Below are positions 16,550 through 25,501 of a DNA stretch of 64,000 nucleotides, one piece after another. Position numbers and translations under genes: made by a program. Origin of the DNA: Nonomuraea aurantiaca (GTDB lineage Bacteria; Actinomycetota; Actinomycetes; Streptosporangiales; Streptosporangiaceae); the NCBI RefSeq assembly GCF_020215705.1, contig NZ_JAIWNB010000039.1, forward strand, positions 1-64,000, in the 5' to 3' direction. The notes beneath the pieces are model-generated. The model saw only the letters and a program-made list of their open reading frames with translations, was not told where the DNA came from and did not search any database. Position 1 is the first letter of the stretch. Each line of letters starts with the position of its first letter.

Positions 16550-17574
16550 CCACGGAACCGACCGTCACCCTGCTGACGGGAACCGGGGCGGGACCGGATT
16601 CCGCGACCGGAACGTTCCGGGGCAGAGGTGGGCGACTGGGGGCCTTCATCGTGCGGCGGCTGGTGCGGCTCGCGTATTCGGTGGTCACCCTGGTGACCGT
16701 CGTCTTCCTGATGGTCCGGCTGATCCCAGGAGACCCGGTCCGCAATGCCCTCGGAATCAACGCGACGGCCGCGGTCGTGGAGGCACAACGCGAAAGCCTG
16801 GGACTGAACGACCCGCTGTGGACGCAGTACCTGAACTTCTGGAAGGGGCTGCTCACGTGGGATCTCGGAGACTCTTTCTCCCTTCACCTGCCGGTGACCA
16901 CGATCATCGAGCAGCGCCTGCCGGCGACCCTGGAACTCGCGTTCCTGTCGCTGGCGCTGGTGCTCCTGGTGTCGATCCCGCTCGGCATCGTCGTCGCCGC
17001 GCTCACCCGAGGCGGCCGCAGACCCACCGTCGACCTGGCCTACACCTCGGCGAGCGGCCTGTTCGCCGTCATCCCCGAGTTCCTCATGGGAGTCGCTCTG
17101 GTGTACTTCTTCGCCGTTCAGAGCCACCTGCTGCCCGTGGCGGGCCGAACCGATCCGAGCTCGTACGTGCTGCCCGTCCTGGCACTGTCGATCGCGGTCG
17201 CCGCGGCCGTCTCGAGGATCGTCCGGGTCGAGGCGCTCACCGTGTTCGAGCAGGACTACATCCGGACGGCGCGGGCGAAGCGCATGTCGAGGTGGCGCCT
17301 GTACTTCCGCCACGCTCTGCCGAACCTGGTGACCTCCTCGCTCACCGTCGCCGGAATCGTGCTCGGCTCCCTCGTCGCGGGCACGGTGCTGATCGAGACC
17401 ATCTTTTCGTGGCCCGGACTCGGGCTCACGATCGTGGACGCGGTGCGGAGCAAGGACTTTCCGCTCGCGCAGGGGATCGTCATCGTCTACGGCTTGATCG
17501 TCCTCGTTTCCAACCTCTTGATCGACATCGTCCTGGTCTGCCTTGACCCGCGTTCAGCGCTGAAAGACACGTGA
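16546..17574 (+). CDS. peptide ABC transporter permease (DppB-like)
   Basis: The 342-aa protein starts at GTG 16546 in a GTGA overlap. It has the standard six-helix DppB layout: a first helix RRLVRLAYSVVTLVTVVFLM, the large external loop with GDPVRNALGINATAAVVEAQ, and the EAA cytoplasmic motif ARAKRMSRWRLYFRHALPN that docks the ATPase. The N-terminus has a 30-residue low-complexity extension before helix 1. The gene overlaps the fused permease-ATPase by four bases. Confidence 0.93.
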   Translation: MTTEPTVTLLTGTGAGPDSATGTFRGRGGRLGAFIVRRLVRLAYSVVTLVTVVFLMVRLIPGDPVRNALGINATAAVVEAQRESLGLNDPLWTQYLNFWKGLLTWDLGDSFSLHLPVTTIIEQRLPATLELAFLSLALVLLVSIPLGIVVAALTRGGRRPTVDLAYTSASGLFAVIPEFLMGVALVYFFAVQSHLLPVAGRTDPSSYVLPVLALSIAVAAAVSRIVRVEALTVFEQDYIRTARAKRMSRWRLYFRHALPNLVTSSLTVAGIVLGSLVAGTVLIETIFSWPGLGLTIVDAVRSKDFPLAQGIVIVYGLIVLVSNLLIDIVLVCLDPRSALKDT

Positions 17575-19448
17575 TGGCGGTGACAAGCATGTCCACTCCC
17601 GACTCCGCGCTGGCGGGGCCGGCCGCCGCGACGGCGGTGGGCGAGCCGATGCCCATGGCGGTCTCGTCTCGCCGCAGGTTCCTGACCGTCCTGCGTTCTC
17701 CCCTCGGCATCGGCGCGCTGGCCGCCCTGATGGTGGTCGCGGTCTTCGCGGTGTTCGGACCGGTGCTGTGGGGCGAGGCCGCGCGGCAGGCCGATCTGAC
17801 CCAACTGTCCGCGAAGCCCAGCGCGGACCACCTCCTCGGCACCGACGCGGGTGGCCGGGACGTTCTCGCGCGGGTGCTGACCGCGACCCGGCTCTCGATC
17901 GTCACCGCCGTCCTGTCGGCCGCCCTCGGCGTGTTCGTCGGTGTGGTCATCGGCCTGCTGCCGACGATCGCGCCCCGGCGGCTGGGGCGGTTGGTCAACA
18001 GCGCCATCGGCGTGGCACTCGCCTTTCCGGCTCTCCTGCTCGCCATCGTCGTGTCGATCACCCTCGGTGTGGGCGCCACCAGTGTCACACTGGCGATCGG
18101 CCTGGCCATGGCGCCGTCCTACGCCCGGCTCACTCAGACCCTCGGTGCGTCGGTGACCGGGCGCGACTTCGTGGCCGCCGCTCGCATCCTCGGCGTCAGC
18201 CGAGCGCGGATCCTGGTACGGCACGTCCTGCCCAACGTGCGAGACCCGCTCATCGTCAACGCCAGCATCGGCGCCGGCACCGCGCTGGTCGCGGCGACGG
18301 GGCTGTCCTTCCTGGGCCTCGGCGTACAGGCGCCGGACTACGACTGGGGCCGCATGCTCAACGAGAGCATGGGAGCCATCTACGTGAACCCCGCTCCGTC
18401 TCTGGGGCTAGGCGCCGCCATCGTGTTCGCCGGCGTGACGTTCGCGCTCGCCGGCGAGGTGCTCGCCCGGGCATTCGGGCTGCACCGGCCCTCCGGCCGC
18501 CGCCGGCGGCGGAAGACCACCGGCTCGACGGCGGCATCACCGGTCCCGCAGGTCGCGGAGGACCCCGTGCTCCGCGTACGCGGCCTGCGCGTGGAGGCGC
18601 CCCGGGGGGATGGATGGGCGACGCCGGTTCGTGGCGTCAGCTTCGACATCGATCGAGGGGAGATCGTCGGCATCGTCGGTGAGTCGGGCTCGGGGAAGTC
18701 ACTGACCTGCATGGCGGTCGCGTCACTCCTGGAAGAGCCACTTCACGTGACGGCGTCATCGGTCCAGTTCGACGGCACGGAACTGGTCGTCAGGGGCAAG
18801 GTGCCCGGCAGACCGCGTTCCAAGTCGCTGGCCCAACAGCTCGGTACGCGACTGGCGTTCGTCTTCCAAGATCCCTCGACCTCGCTCAACCCCGCCCTTC
18901 ACGTCGGTACGCAGGTCGCGGAGGTCGGTCTGCTGCACGGCGGCCTCAGCCGCCGCGAGGCACGCCGACGTGCGGTCGACCGGCTTGCCGCGGTACGGCT
19001 CTCCGACCCGGCTCGCCGCGCCCGCCAGTATCCCCACGAGTTCTCGGGTGGCATGAGGCAACGAGCCACGATCGCGATGGGGCTCATGGGCGAACCGGCG
19101 CTGGTCATAGCCGACGAGCCGACAACGGCCCTCGACGTCACGGTGCAGCGGGAGGTCCTGGCGCTCTTGCGGAGGGTGAACCGTGAGCATGGGACGGCCG
19201 TCATGTTCGTCTCGCACGACATTTCGCTGGTCTCGTCATTCTGCACGCGGGTCCTGGTCATGTACCGGGGAGCCATCGTGGAGAGCCTGAGCACCGAGGA
19301 TCTCGCGAGCGGACGCGCGGCGCATCCCTACACCCGGGCGCTGGTGGCAGCGGTGCCGCACATGGACGCCGTCCCGGGCACCGAGTTCGCCACGATCACC
19401 GAGGATGCCGAGTTTCCCCTCGACGCCGTAAGGGAGGGGTCGGTGTGA
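17571..19448 (+). CDS. fused peptide ABC transporter permease-ATPase (DppC-DppD)
   Basis: One 625-aa chain joins a DppC-type permease (residues about 40-305, with TDAGGRDVLARVLTATRLS and EAA motif ARILGVSRARILVRHVLPN) to a full ABC ATPase (about 330-620): Walker A GESGSGKS, signature EFSGGMRQRATIAMG and Walker B VIADEPTTALD. A basic Ser/Pro linker (RRRRKTTGSTAASP) joins them. Elsewhere these are normally two genes. The start is GTG 17571 or ATG 17574, both in the overlap. The fusion fixes the permease:ATPase ratio; the partner ATPase is encoded next. Confidence 0.92.
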   Translation: MMAVTSMSTPDSALAGPAAATAVGEPMPMAVSSRRRFLTVLRSPLGIGALAALMVVAVFAVFGPVLWGEAARQADLTQLSAKPSADHLLGTDAGGRDVLARVLTATRLSIVTAVLSAALGVFVGVVIGLLPTIAPRRLGRLVNSAIGVALAFPALLLAIVVSITLGVGATSVTLAIGLAMAPSYARLTQTLGASVTGRDFVAAARILGVSRARILVRHVLPNVRDPLIVNASIGAGTALVAATGLSFLGLGVQAPDYDWGRMLNESMGAIYVNPAPSLGLGAAIVFAGVTFALAGEVLARAFGLHRPSGRRRRRKTTGSTAASPVPQVAEDPVLRVRGLRVEAPRGDGWATPVRGVSFDIDRGEIVGIVGESGSGKSLTCMAVASLLEEPLHVTASSVQFDGTELVVRGKVPGRPRSKSLAQQLGTRLAFVFQDPSTSLNPALHVGTQVAEVGLLHGGLSRREARRRAVDRLAAVRLSDPARRARQYPHEFSGGMRQRATIAMGLMGEPALVIADEPTTALDVTVQREVLALLRRVNREHGTAVMFVSHDISLVSSFCTRVLVMYRGAIVESLSTEDLASGRAAHPYTRALVAAVPHMDAVPGTEFATITEDAEFPLDAVREGSV

Positions 19449-20245
19449 GCGACCTCGCCTTCGAGAACGTGGGAGTCAGGTACGGGCACGGACCCGCCGC
19501 CCATCAGGCGGTTCGTGGGGTGAGTCTCCACGTGCCGAGCGGCCGGACGGTGGGGCTGGTGGGCGAGTCAGGTTCGGGCAAGTCGACGCTGGCTCGCGCC
19601 GTCGTCGGCCTGCACGAGGCGCATACGGGCCGTATCCTGGTCGACGGCACCGATGTCGTCGGTGCCCGGGGGAGCGCCGCGTTCGTTCGCCGCACCGTGC
19701 AGCTGATCTTCCAGGACGCCAACTCCTGCCTGAACCCAAGGATGTCCATCGGCGCCTCGATCGAGGAGGCGCTTGCCGTACGCGGAAGATCCACGCGACG
19801 CGATCGCGCTCACCGGCGCGGCGAGGTGGCCGCACTTCTCGAGATGGTCGAGCTCGACCCGGCCCGTGCCGGCGATCTGCCCATGCAGTTGTCGGGGGGT
19901 CAACGTCAACGCGTCGCGATCGCGCGGGCGCTGGCCGCCGAGCCCCGGGTGCTGCTCGCTGACGAGATCACTTCGGCGCTGGACGTCTCGGTGCAGGGGA
20001 CCGTGCTGAATCTGCTGATGCGCGTCCAGCGGGACCTCGATCTGACGGTTCTCTTCATCAGCCACAACCTCGCTGTGGTCAGGCAGCTGTGCGACGACGT
20101 CGCAGTCATGAAGGACGGGGAGGTCGTCGAGATCGGATCGGCGACCGAGGTGATCGACCACCCCGAACATCCCTACACACGTGAGCTGGTCCGTGCCGTC
20201 CCCCGGATCGGCACCCCTCTCTTCGGCAAAGGAACCACTCTATGA
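19445..20245 (+). CDS. peptide ABC transporter ATPase (DppF-like)
   Basis: The 266-aa protein, GTG start in a GTGA overlap, has Walker A GESGSGKSTLARAV, the Q-loop LIFQDANSCLNPRMSIG, signature LSGGQRQRVAIARAL and Walker B LLADEITSALDVS. The C-terminus holds HPEHPYTRELVRAVP, the oligopeptide ABC C-terminal motif. Note ITSALD instead of the usual PTSALD. It pairs with the ATPase half of the fused protein. Its stop overlaps the start of the S9 fusion gene (ATGA). Confidence 0.93.
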   Translation: MSDLAFENVGVRYGHGPAAHQAVRGVSLHVPSGRTVGLVGESGSGKSTLARAVVGLHEAHTGRILVDGTDVVGARGSAAFVRRTVQLIFQDANSCLNPRMSIGASIEEALAVRGRSTRRDRAHRRGEVAALLEMVELDPARAGDLPMQLSGGQRQRVAIARALAAEPRVLLADEITSALDVSVQGTVLNLLMRVQRDLDLTVLFISHNLAVVRQLCDDVAVMKDGEVVEIGSATEVIDHPEHPYTRELVRAVPRIGTPLFGKGTTL

Positions 20246-23200
20246 ACTCTCGCCTGTTCAGTCTCGATGACGTCCGTCAGGTCGTCACCGTTCCCGAGAC
20301 TGCGATCACGGCGGATGGAAGAACGGTCGTCTTCACGCGGCGCCAGGCGGCAGACCACCGCACGGAGACCTCGCTGTGGGCGGTTTCCCGCGACTCTCAG
20401 CCACAGCCGCTGACCCACGGGCCGACGGATCGAGCACCTCGCATCGTCCCAACGGGGATCATGTTCCTGCGCGATGTCGACGGATTCCCGCAGTTGCATC
20501 TCCTGCCGCACATGGGTGAGCCGACGCGGTTGACCGAGCTGCCGCTGGGGGCCGGGGCCGCGGCCGTCAGCCGGGACGGTCGCCGGGTCGCGTTCTCCGC
20601 ACCCGTGAACCGCGCGCCCGGCGACGCCGCTGCGCCCATCGTCATCGACACGCTCGACCAGAAGGCGGACGAGATCGGCTGGATCGGCAGTGTCCGCCGC
20701 CAGATCTTCGTGATGGACCTGGGATCCAGGCAGATCAGACAGGTCACCGACGGCGACTACGACGCGGACGGCCCGGCATGGTCGCCCGACAGCGACCGCC
20801 TCGCATTCACGGCCTCCATGGCCCACCGCGCGGACGTCGAGCTCGAACGCCGCGCCTACGCGGTCGAGGTCGACGACCCGCTCGCTCCGGTGCAGGTGCT
20901 CGGACAGGCCACAGGAGTGACCGGTCCGGTCATGTGGGCTCGCGACGGCGCGTCGCTGCTCGCCGTGGGATCACCCGCGATGGTGGCAGGTCATGCCCGG
21001 CTTCTCCGGCTGTACGGCGACGGCAGGCCCGACACCGACATCACGGCTGGGCTGGACCGCAATGTGCTGCCGGGCGCGACGGGCTACCCAGGTGGCCACC
21101 CGGCGCAAAGCCACGACGGCAGCGAGATCGTCTTCTGCCTGCGTGACCGTGGCTGGACCCATCTGTACGGGGTCGGTCCGGATGGCGGAGAGGGCAGGCC
21201 GATCGTCGCGGAGCCGCATCAGGTCGTCTCCGCGCTCTCGGTGGCCGCCGAGGCACCCCGTGCCGCGATCGTCCTGACCACTCCTGAGTCGTTCGCCGAG
21301 GTCGCGATCGTCGACCTCGCCACCGGCGAAGTCGAGGTCCTCACCTCGCTGATGGAAGAGAGCCTCCCCGGGGTCCAGCTCTGTCGACCGGAGCCACGAG
21401 AGTTCACGATCAGCGATGGCGTCGTCGTCCACGGGTGGCTGATGGCGGCACCGGACACGACCGGAACCGCTCCGCTCCTGCTCGACATCCACGGTGGGCC
21501 GCACAACGCCTGGGCCGGTGTGGCCGACGAGATCCATCTGTACCAACAGCTCCTCGCCGCACGCGGGTGGCGTGTCCTCACGCTCAACCCCCGTGGATCC
21601 GACGGGTACGGCGAGGAGTTCTACCGAGCCGTCGACGGCGGCTGGGGACGAGCTGATCTGGCGGACTTCATCGAGCCGATCGACCAGTTGATCGCCGAGG
21701 GGATCGCCGACCCCGAGCGACTCGCTGTCGCCGGCTATAGCTACGGCGGCGTCGCGACCTGTGCCCTCACCGCCCACACCGACCGGTTCGCGGCCGCGGT
21801 GGCCGGCGGCCTGATCTGCGACTTCGCCTCCATCGCCGGTCAGCGACTGTTGCCGGAAGGCTTCTTCGCCTCGGCGACCGCAGGTGCCGCGCCGACAGAC
21901 GTGGTCCGGCTCATCGAGAGCTCTCCGATCGCACGCGTCGAGCAGGTGAAGACACCCACGCTCGTGCTGCACGGCGAGAACGACAACACCTGCCCGATCG
22001 GACAGGCGCAGCAGTGGTTCTCGGCACTGCGGATCCAGGGTGTGCCGACTCGCCTGGTGGTCTATCCAGGAGGCAGCCACCTCTTCATCGCCGACGGCGA
22101 GGTCGATCACCGCGTCGACTACCACGCCCGGGTCGTGGAATGGGTCGAGCTGCACACCCGCGCCGCCGCACGGCCGGCCGCGCTGTCGGCGGCCCCACGT
22201 GGGGAGCACTACTGGCGCCGCCGTCTGGACCTCCTCCGAGAACGGCACGGAGTCGTCGGGGCGCAACTCGGCATCGTGCAGCTCGATCGGAGCGGAACGG
22301 TCTTCGACCGCATCACGGTCAGCTCCGGGGTCCTGAACGTCTCGACCCGGGAACCCGTCATCGACGACGCCGTCTTTCAGATCGGGTCGATCACGAAGGT
22401 CTGGACGACGATGCTCGTCATGCAGCTCGTCGACGAGGGGCTGCTCGATCTCGACGCTCCCGTGCGCGAAATCCTGCCGGACTTCAGGCTGGCCGATGAC
22501 GAGTCGCCCTCGGTGACGGTACGGGCGTTGCTCAACCACACCAGCGGCATCGACGGGGACGTCTTCACCGACACCGGGAGGGGAGACGACTGCGTCGCGC
22601 GGTACGTGGAGCACCTCGCCGCCGTCTCCCACATCCACCCGCTTGGAGAGAGGTTCTCCTACTGCAATGCCGGCTTCGTCGTCGCGGGCCGCATCGTCGA
22701 GGTGCTCCGCGACATGACGTGGGACGAGGCACTGCTCCACTATTTGATCAAGCCGATGGGCCTGCGGCACACCATCACCCTGAGCGAGGACGCACCCAAG
22801 TTCGCCACGGCGACCGGCCACGCCGGCTTCGGCGACGAGTCGGCCCCGGTGCCCCAGTGGTCGATCACCCGATCCATGGGACCCGCGGGCCTGATCGTGG
22901 CGAGCGTCGGCGACCTGCTGACGTTCGCGGAGATGTCACTGCGCGGAGGGGTGACCCGGGAAGGCGTTCGTCTGCTGTCAGCCGGCAGCGCTCGCCTGAT
23001 GACCATCGAGCATGTCGATCTGAGACAGAGCGTCGCCACCGTCCAAGGCTGGGGACTGGGCTGGTTCCTCGAGGACTGGCGGGGAACCTTCGTATACGGC
23101 CATGACGGCGGCACGATCGGCCAACGTTCATACCTGCGCTTGATCCCCGGTACGAACTACGCGGTGGCGTTGCTGACCAGCGGTGGTCAACCGGATGGTC

Positions 23201-23556
23201 TCTTCTACGAGCTGTTCGCGGACGTCACGTCGTCGATCGACGGCAGTCTGCCCCCGGTCCGGGTCCGGGCCGACATGACACGTCCGCCCGAACCGCTGGA
23301 GGGCGCCTGGGAGTGCGCTGGCTATCGCGCGGAGGTGGCCCCCGACGCGGACGGTCTCAGACTGACACTGTGGGAGCGGAAGGGGCATCTGCGCGACGGC
23401 ACGGCAGCAGAGCCGGAGTTCGTCGCGCTGCATGCCTCGAACATCCCGGGCGGCTACGCCTACACCACCGCTGAGCTCGCGGGGGAGAAGCAGTTCCGGC
23501 CCGTCGCCGGCGGCGTCTACAACGGATCCCGCTTCCTGCGGCAGGAGTGCTCATGA
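20242..23556 (+). CDS. bifunctional S9 peptidase / beta-lactamase-like serine hydrolase fusion
   Basis: This 1,104-aa cytoplasmic protein has two complete hydrolase units. Residues 1-390 are a TolB/DPP-type beta-propeller, 400-645 an alpha/beta-hydrolase with GYSYGG (Ser500), GENDNTCP (Asp581) and GGSHLFI (His613): a prolyl-oligopeptidase or acylaminoacyl-peptidase type S9 enzyme. Residues about 655-1104 are a class C beta-lactamase fold with S716-I-T-K719, Y807-C-N809 and GHDGGTIGQ, and a short C-terminal beta domain. No signal peptide is present. Being coupled by overlaps to the transporter and GNAT genes, it should cut imported peptides. I see no frameshift or junk at the join. Confidence 0.92.
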   Translation: MNSRLFSLDDVRQVVTVPETAITADGRTVVFTRRQAADHRTETSLWAVSRDSQPQPLTHGPTDRAPRIVPTGIMFLRDVDGFPQLHLLPHMGEPTRLTELPLGAGAAAVSRDGRRVAFSAPVNRAPGDAAAPIVIDTLDQKADEIGWIGSVRRQIFVMDLGSRQIRQVTDGDYDADGPAWSPDSDRLAFTASMAHRADVELERRAYAVEVDDPLAPVQVLGQATGVTGPVMWARDGASLLAVGSPAMVAGHARLLRLYGDGRPDTDITAGLDRNVLPGATGYPGGHPAQSHDGSEIVFCLRDRGWTHLYGVGPDGGEGRPIVAEPHQVVSALSVAAEAPRAAIVLTTPESFAEVAIVDLATGEVEVLTSLMEESLPGVQLCRPEPREFTISDGVVVHGWLMAAPDTTGTAPLLLDIHGGPHNAWAGVADEIHLYQQLLAARGWRVLTLNPRGSDGYGEEFYRAVDGGWGRADLADFIEPIDQLIAEGIADPERLAVAGYSYGGVATCALTAHTDRFAAAVAGGLICDFASIAGQRLLPEGFFASATAGAAPTDVVRLIESSPIARVEQVKTPTLVLHGENDNTCPIGQAQQWFSALRIQGVPTRLVVYPGGSHLFIADGEVDHRVDYHARVVEWVELHTRAAARPAALSAAPRGEHYWRRRLDLLRERHGVVGAQLGIVQLDRSGTVFDRITVSSGVLNVSTREPVIDDAVFQIGSITKVWTTMLVMQLVDEGLLDLDAPVREILPDFRLADDESPSVTVRALLNHTSGIDGDVFTDTGRGDDCVARYVEHLAAVSHIHPLGERFSYCNAGFVVAGRIVEVLRDMTWDEALLHYLIKPMGLRHTITLSEDAPKFATATGHAGFGDESAPVPQWSITRSMGPAGLIVASVGDLLTFAEMSLRGGVTREGVRLLSAGSARLMTIEHVDLRQSVATVQGWGLGWFLEDWRGTFVYGHDGGTIGQRSYLRLIPGTNYAVALLTSGGQPDGLFYELFADVTSSIDGSLPPVRVRADMTRPPEPLEGAWECAGYRAEVAPDADGLRLTLWERKGHLRDGTAAEPEFVALHASNIPGGYAYTTAELAGEKQFRPVAGGVYNGSRFLRQECS

Positions 23557-24347
23557 CGACCCGGGCGCCGAGCTCGACCTCCATGGAGTTGCGGCTGCTT
23601 CACCGCCCGGAGGAGATGTCTGCCGCCTCCGAGCTCGTGGCGCAGATCTGGAAGGTCCAAAACACCCAGTCGCATGTCAGCCCGGAGCTCCTCACGGCGT
23701 TCGCGCACGCGGGCAACTACGTCGCCGGTGGTTTCCGTGGCCATGAGCTCATGGCGGTCTGCGTCGGGTTCTTCTACCCGCCCCGGGAGAATGCCCTGCA
23801 CTCCCACATCGCCGGCGTGCGACCAGACGCGGCGGGCACAGGATGGGGCAGAGCCCTCAAGCACCACCAGCGCGACTGGTGCCTGGCCCGCGGTGTCACT
23901 CGCGTGACGTGGACCTATGACCCCCTGGTGGCCCGGAACGCGTACTTCAACCTCCACAAGCTCGGCTGTGAGGTCGAGGTCTACCTGCCCGACTTCTACG
24001 GACCGATGGGTGACGGGCTCAACCAGGGCCAGCACAGCGACCGGATCATGGTGGCCTGGCACATCGGGCAGGCCACGGCGCCCTCACGAGCCGAGAAGAA
24101 GCACGGCCCCGCCGTACTGAGGTCCGTGGACCGGCGACCCCAGCTCGACCTCGGCCGGGCGGTGTCGCTGACCCGATGCGTCGTGGAGATCCCCTCGGAC
24201 ATCGAGGCTCTACGGCGCCACGAACCCGAGCTCGCGATCTCATGGCGGCTCGCGCTACGACGGGCGCTGGGTGGGCTGCTGGAAGAAGGCTGGGTCGTGG
24301 TCGATTTCGACCGCCGGGGTCACTACTGCCTCACGAGGAGCACCTGA
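23553..24347 (+). CDS. GNAT-superfamily acyltransferase, COG3375-like
   Basis: ATG 23553 overlaps the previous stop (ATGA); 264 aa. The sequence reads MELRLLHRPEEMSAASELVA, then HIAGVRPDAAGTGWGRALKH (acyl-CoA pyrophosphate-binding region), WTYDPLVARNAYFNLHKLGC and a C-terminal domain with VEIPSDIEALRRHEPELAI. This two-part layout is the COG3375 group that is typically adjacent to N-acylamino-acid racemases; in Geobacillus the neighbour is a succinyl-CoA:D-amino-acid N-succinyltransferase. Here the racemase gene starts three bases after its stop. Role as D-amino-acid N-acyltransferase is inferred from this pairing. Confidence 0.85.
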   Translation: MTTRAPSSTSMELRLLHRPEEMSAASELVAQIWKVQNTQSHVSPELLTAFAHAGNYVAGGFRGHELMAVCVGFFYPPRENALHSHIAGVRPDAAGTGWGRALKHHQRDWCLARGVTRVTWTYDPLVARNAYFNLHKLGCEVEVYLPDFYGPMGDGLNQGQHSDRIMVAWHIGQATAPSRAEKKHGPAVLRSVDRRPQLDLGRAVSLTRCVVEIPSDIEALRRHEPELAISWRLALRRALGGLLEEGWVVVDFDRRGHYCLTRST

Positions 24348-24349
24348 GA

Positions 24350-25477
24350 ATGCACATCGAGCGTGTCGAGCTCATCACGGTCCGGATGCCGCTGATCCAC
24401 CCGTTCACCACCTCGTTCTCCACCCAGACGGAGCGCCTTCCGCTCCTGATCCGGGTCACGGCCTCAGACCACGGCGGCACCGTGACAGGGTGGGGTGAGT
24501 GCGTCGCCCTCGCCGAGCCGTTCTACTCGCCGGAATACCTTGAGGGAGCACGAGAGGTCCTGCGGCGATTCCTCGTGCCCGCGCTGTTCGAGTGGCAGGC
24601 CGCGGGTCACGCCGTGTCGGCATCGACGGTCGGCGCGGCACTTGAGCACGTGGTCGGCCACCGCATGGCCAAGGGCGCTCTGGAGATGGCGATCCTGGAT
24701 GCCCAGCTGCGGCTTCGGAACATGTCGTTCGCAGCGCAGCTCGGTGTGACCCGCGTCTCGGTGCCCTCGGGGGTCAGCGTCGGCATCGAGAAGTCGATTC
24801 CCGACCTGCTCGGCCGGGTGGCCGACTTCGTCGACCAGGGCTACGCGCGCATCAAACTCAAGATCCAGCCCGGGTGGGACCTCGAGCCGGTCAAGGCGGT
24901 GCGCGAGCGGTTCGGCGACATCGCGCTGCAGGTTGACGCGAACACCGCCTACCGTCTCTCCGATGCCCAGCGGCTGCGCAGACTCGACCCCTTCGATCTG
25001 CTGCTGATCGAACAGCCGCTGGGTGAGGAGGACCTGCGGCAACACGCTCTGCTCGCGGGCCTGCTCACCACGCCGATCTGCCTGGACGAGTCGATCGTTG
25101 ACGCGCGGTCGGCCGCCGACGCGATCGCGCTGGGGGCGGCGAGTGTCATCAACATCAAGCCTGGAAGAGTGGGGGGATACCTCGAGGCGGCACGCATCCA
25201 CGACCTCGCGCTGGCGCACGGCGTCGCGGTCTGGTGCGGCGGCATGCTCGAAACCGGCATCGGCCGAGCCGCCAACGCGGCGTTGGCCGGGCTCCCGGGC
25301 TTCACGCTGCCCGGCGACATCTCGGGCTCGGATCGGTTCTACGCCCAGGACATCACCGAGCCGATCGTCATGAAGGACGGAGCGGTGTCGATCCCCGGCG
25401 GACCCGGGTTCGGCGTCGAACCCCTTCCCGCGGCACTCGGCGAGATGACCGTTCACACGCTCGACCTCACCGCCTAG
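24350..25477 (+). CDS. N-acylamino-acid racemase / o-succinylbenzoate-synthase-like enolase
   Basis: The 375-aa protein is an enolase-superfamily muconate-lactonising-subgroup enzyme with all catalytic residues in place: K169-x-K171 (ARIKLKI), metal ligands D196 (VDANTAY), E221 (IEQPLGEED) and D246 (CLDESI), and K270 (INIKPGRVGG). The set matches NSAR/OSBS enzymes. No menaquinone genes are nearby and a COG3375 GNAT precedes it directly, so N-succinyl- or N-acyl-amino-acid racemisation is the better reading than o-succinylbenzoate synthesis. Start ATG 24350; 24-bp gap to the GMC gene. Confidence 0.9.
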   Translation: MHIERVELITVRMPLIHPFTTSFSTQTERLPLLIRVTASDHGGTVTGWGECVALAEPFYSPEYLEGAREVLRRFLVPALFEWQAAGHAVSASTVGAALEHVVGHRMAKGALEMAILDAQLRLRNMSFAAQLGVTRVSVPSGVSVGIEKSIPDLLGRVADFVDQGYARIKLKIQPGWDLEPVKAVRERFGDIALQVDANTAYRLSDAQRLRRLDPFDLLLIEQPLGEEDLRQHALLAGLLTTPICLDESIVDARSAADAIALGAASVINIKPGRVGGYLEAARIHDLALAHGVAVWCGGMLETGIGRAANAALAGLPGFTLPGDISGSDRFYAQDITEPIVMKDGAVSIPGGPGFGVEPLPAALGEMTVHTLDLTA

Positions 25478-25501
25478 CGACGAGACCAAGGATCAAACCA
25501 G

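Noticed and set aside
20971..22821. 616-codon open frame on the reverse strand
   Set aside because: Antisense to the S9/beta-lactamase fusion, which has intact catalytic motifs on the forward strand; no recognisable protein.
24350..25477. menC (o-succinylbenzoate synthase for menaquinone)
   Set aside because: The active site allows it, but no other men gene is near and the COG3375 GNAT neighbour favours the N-acylamino-acid racemase role.
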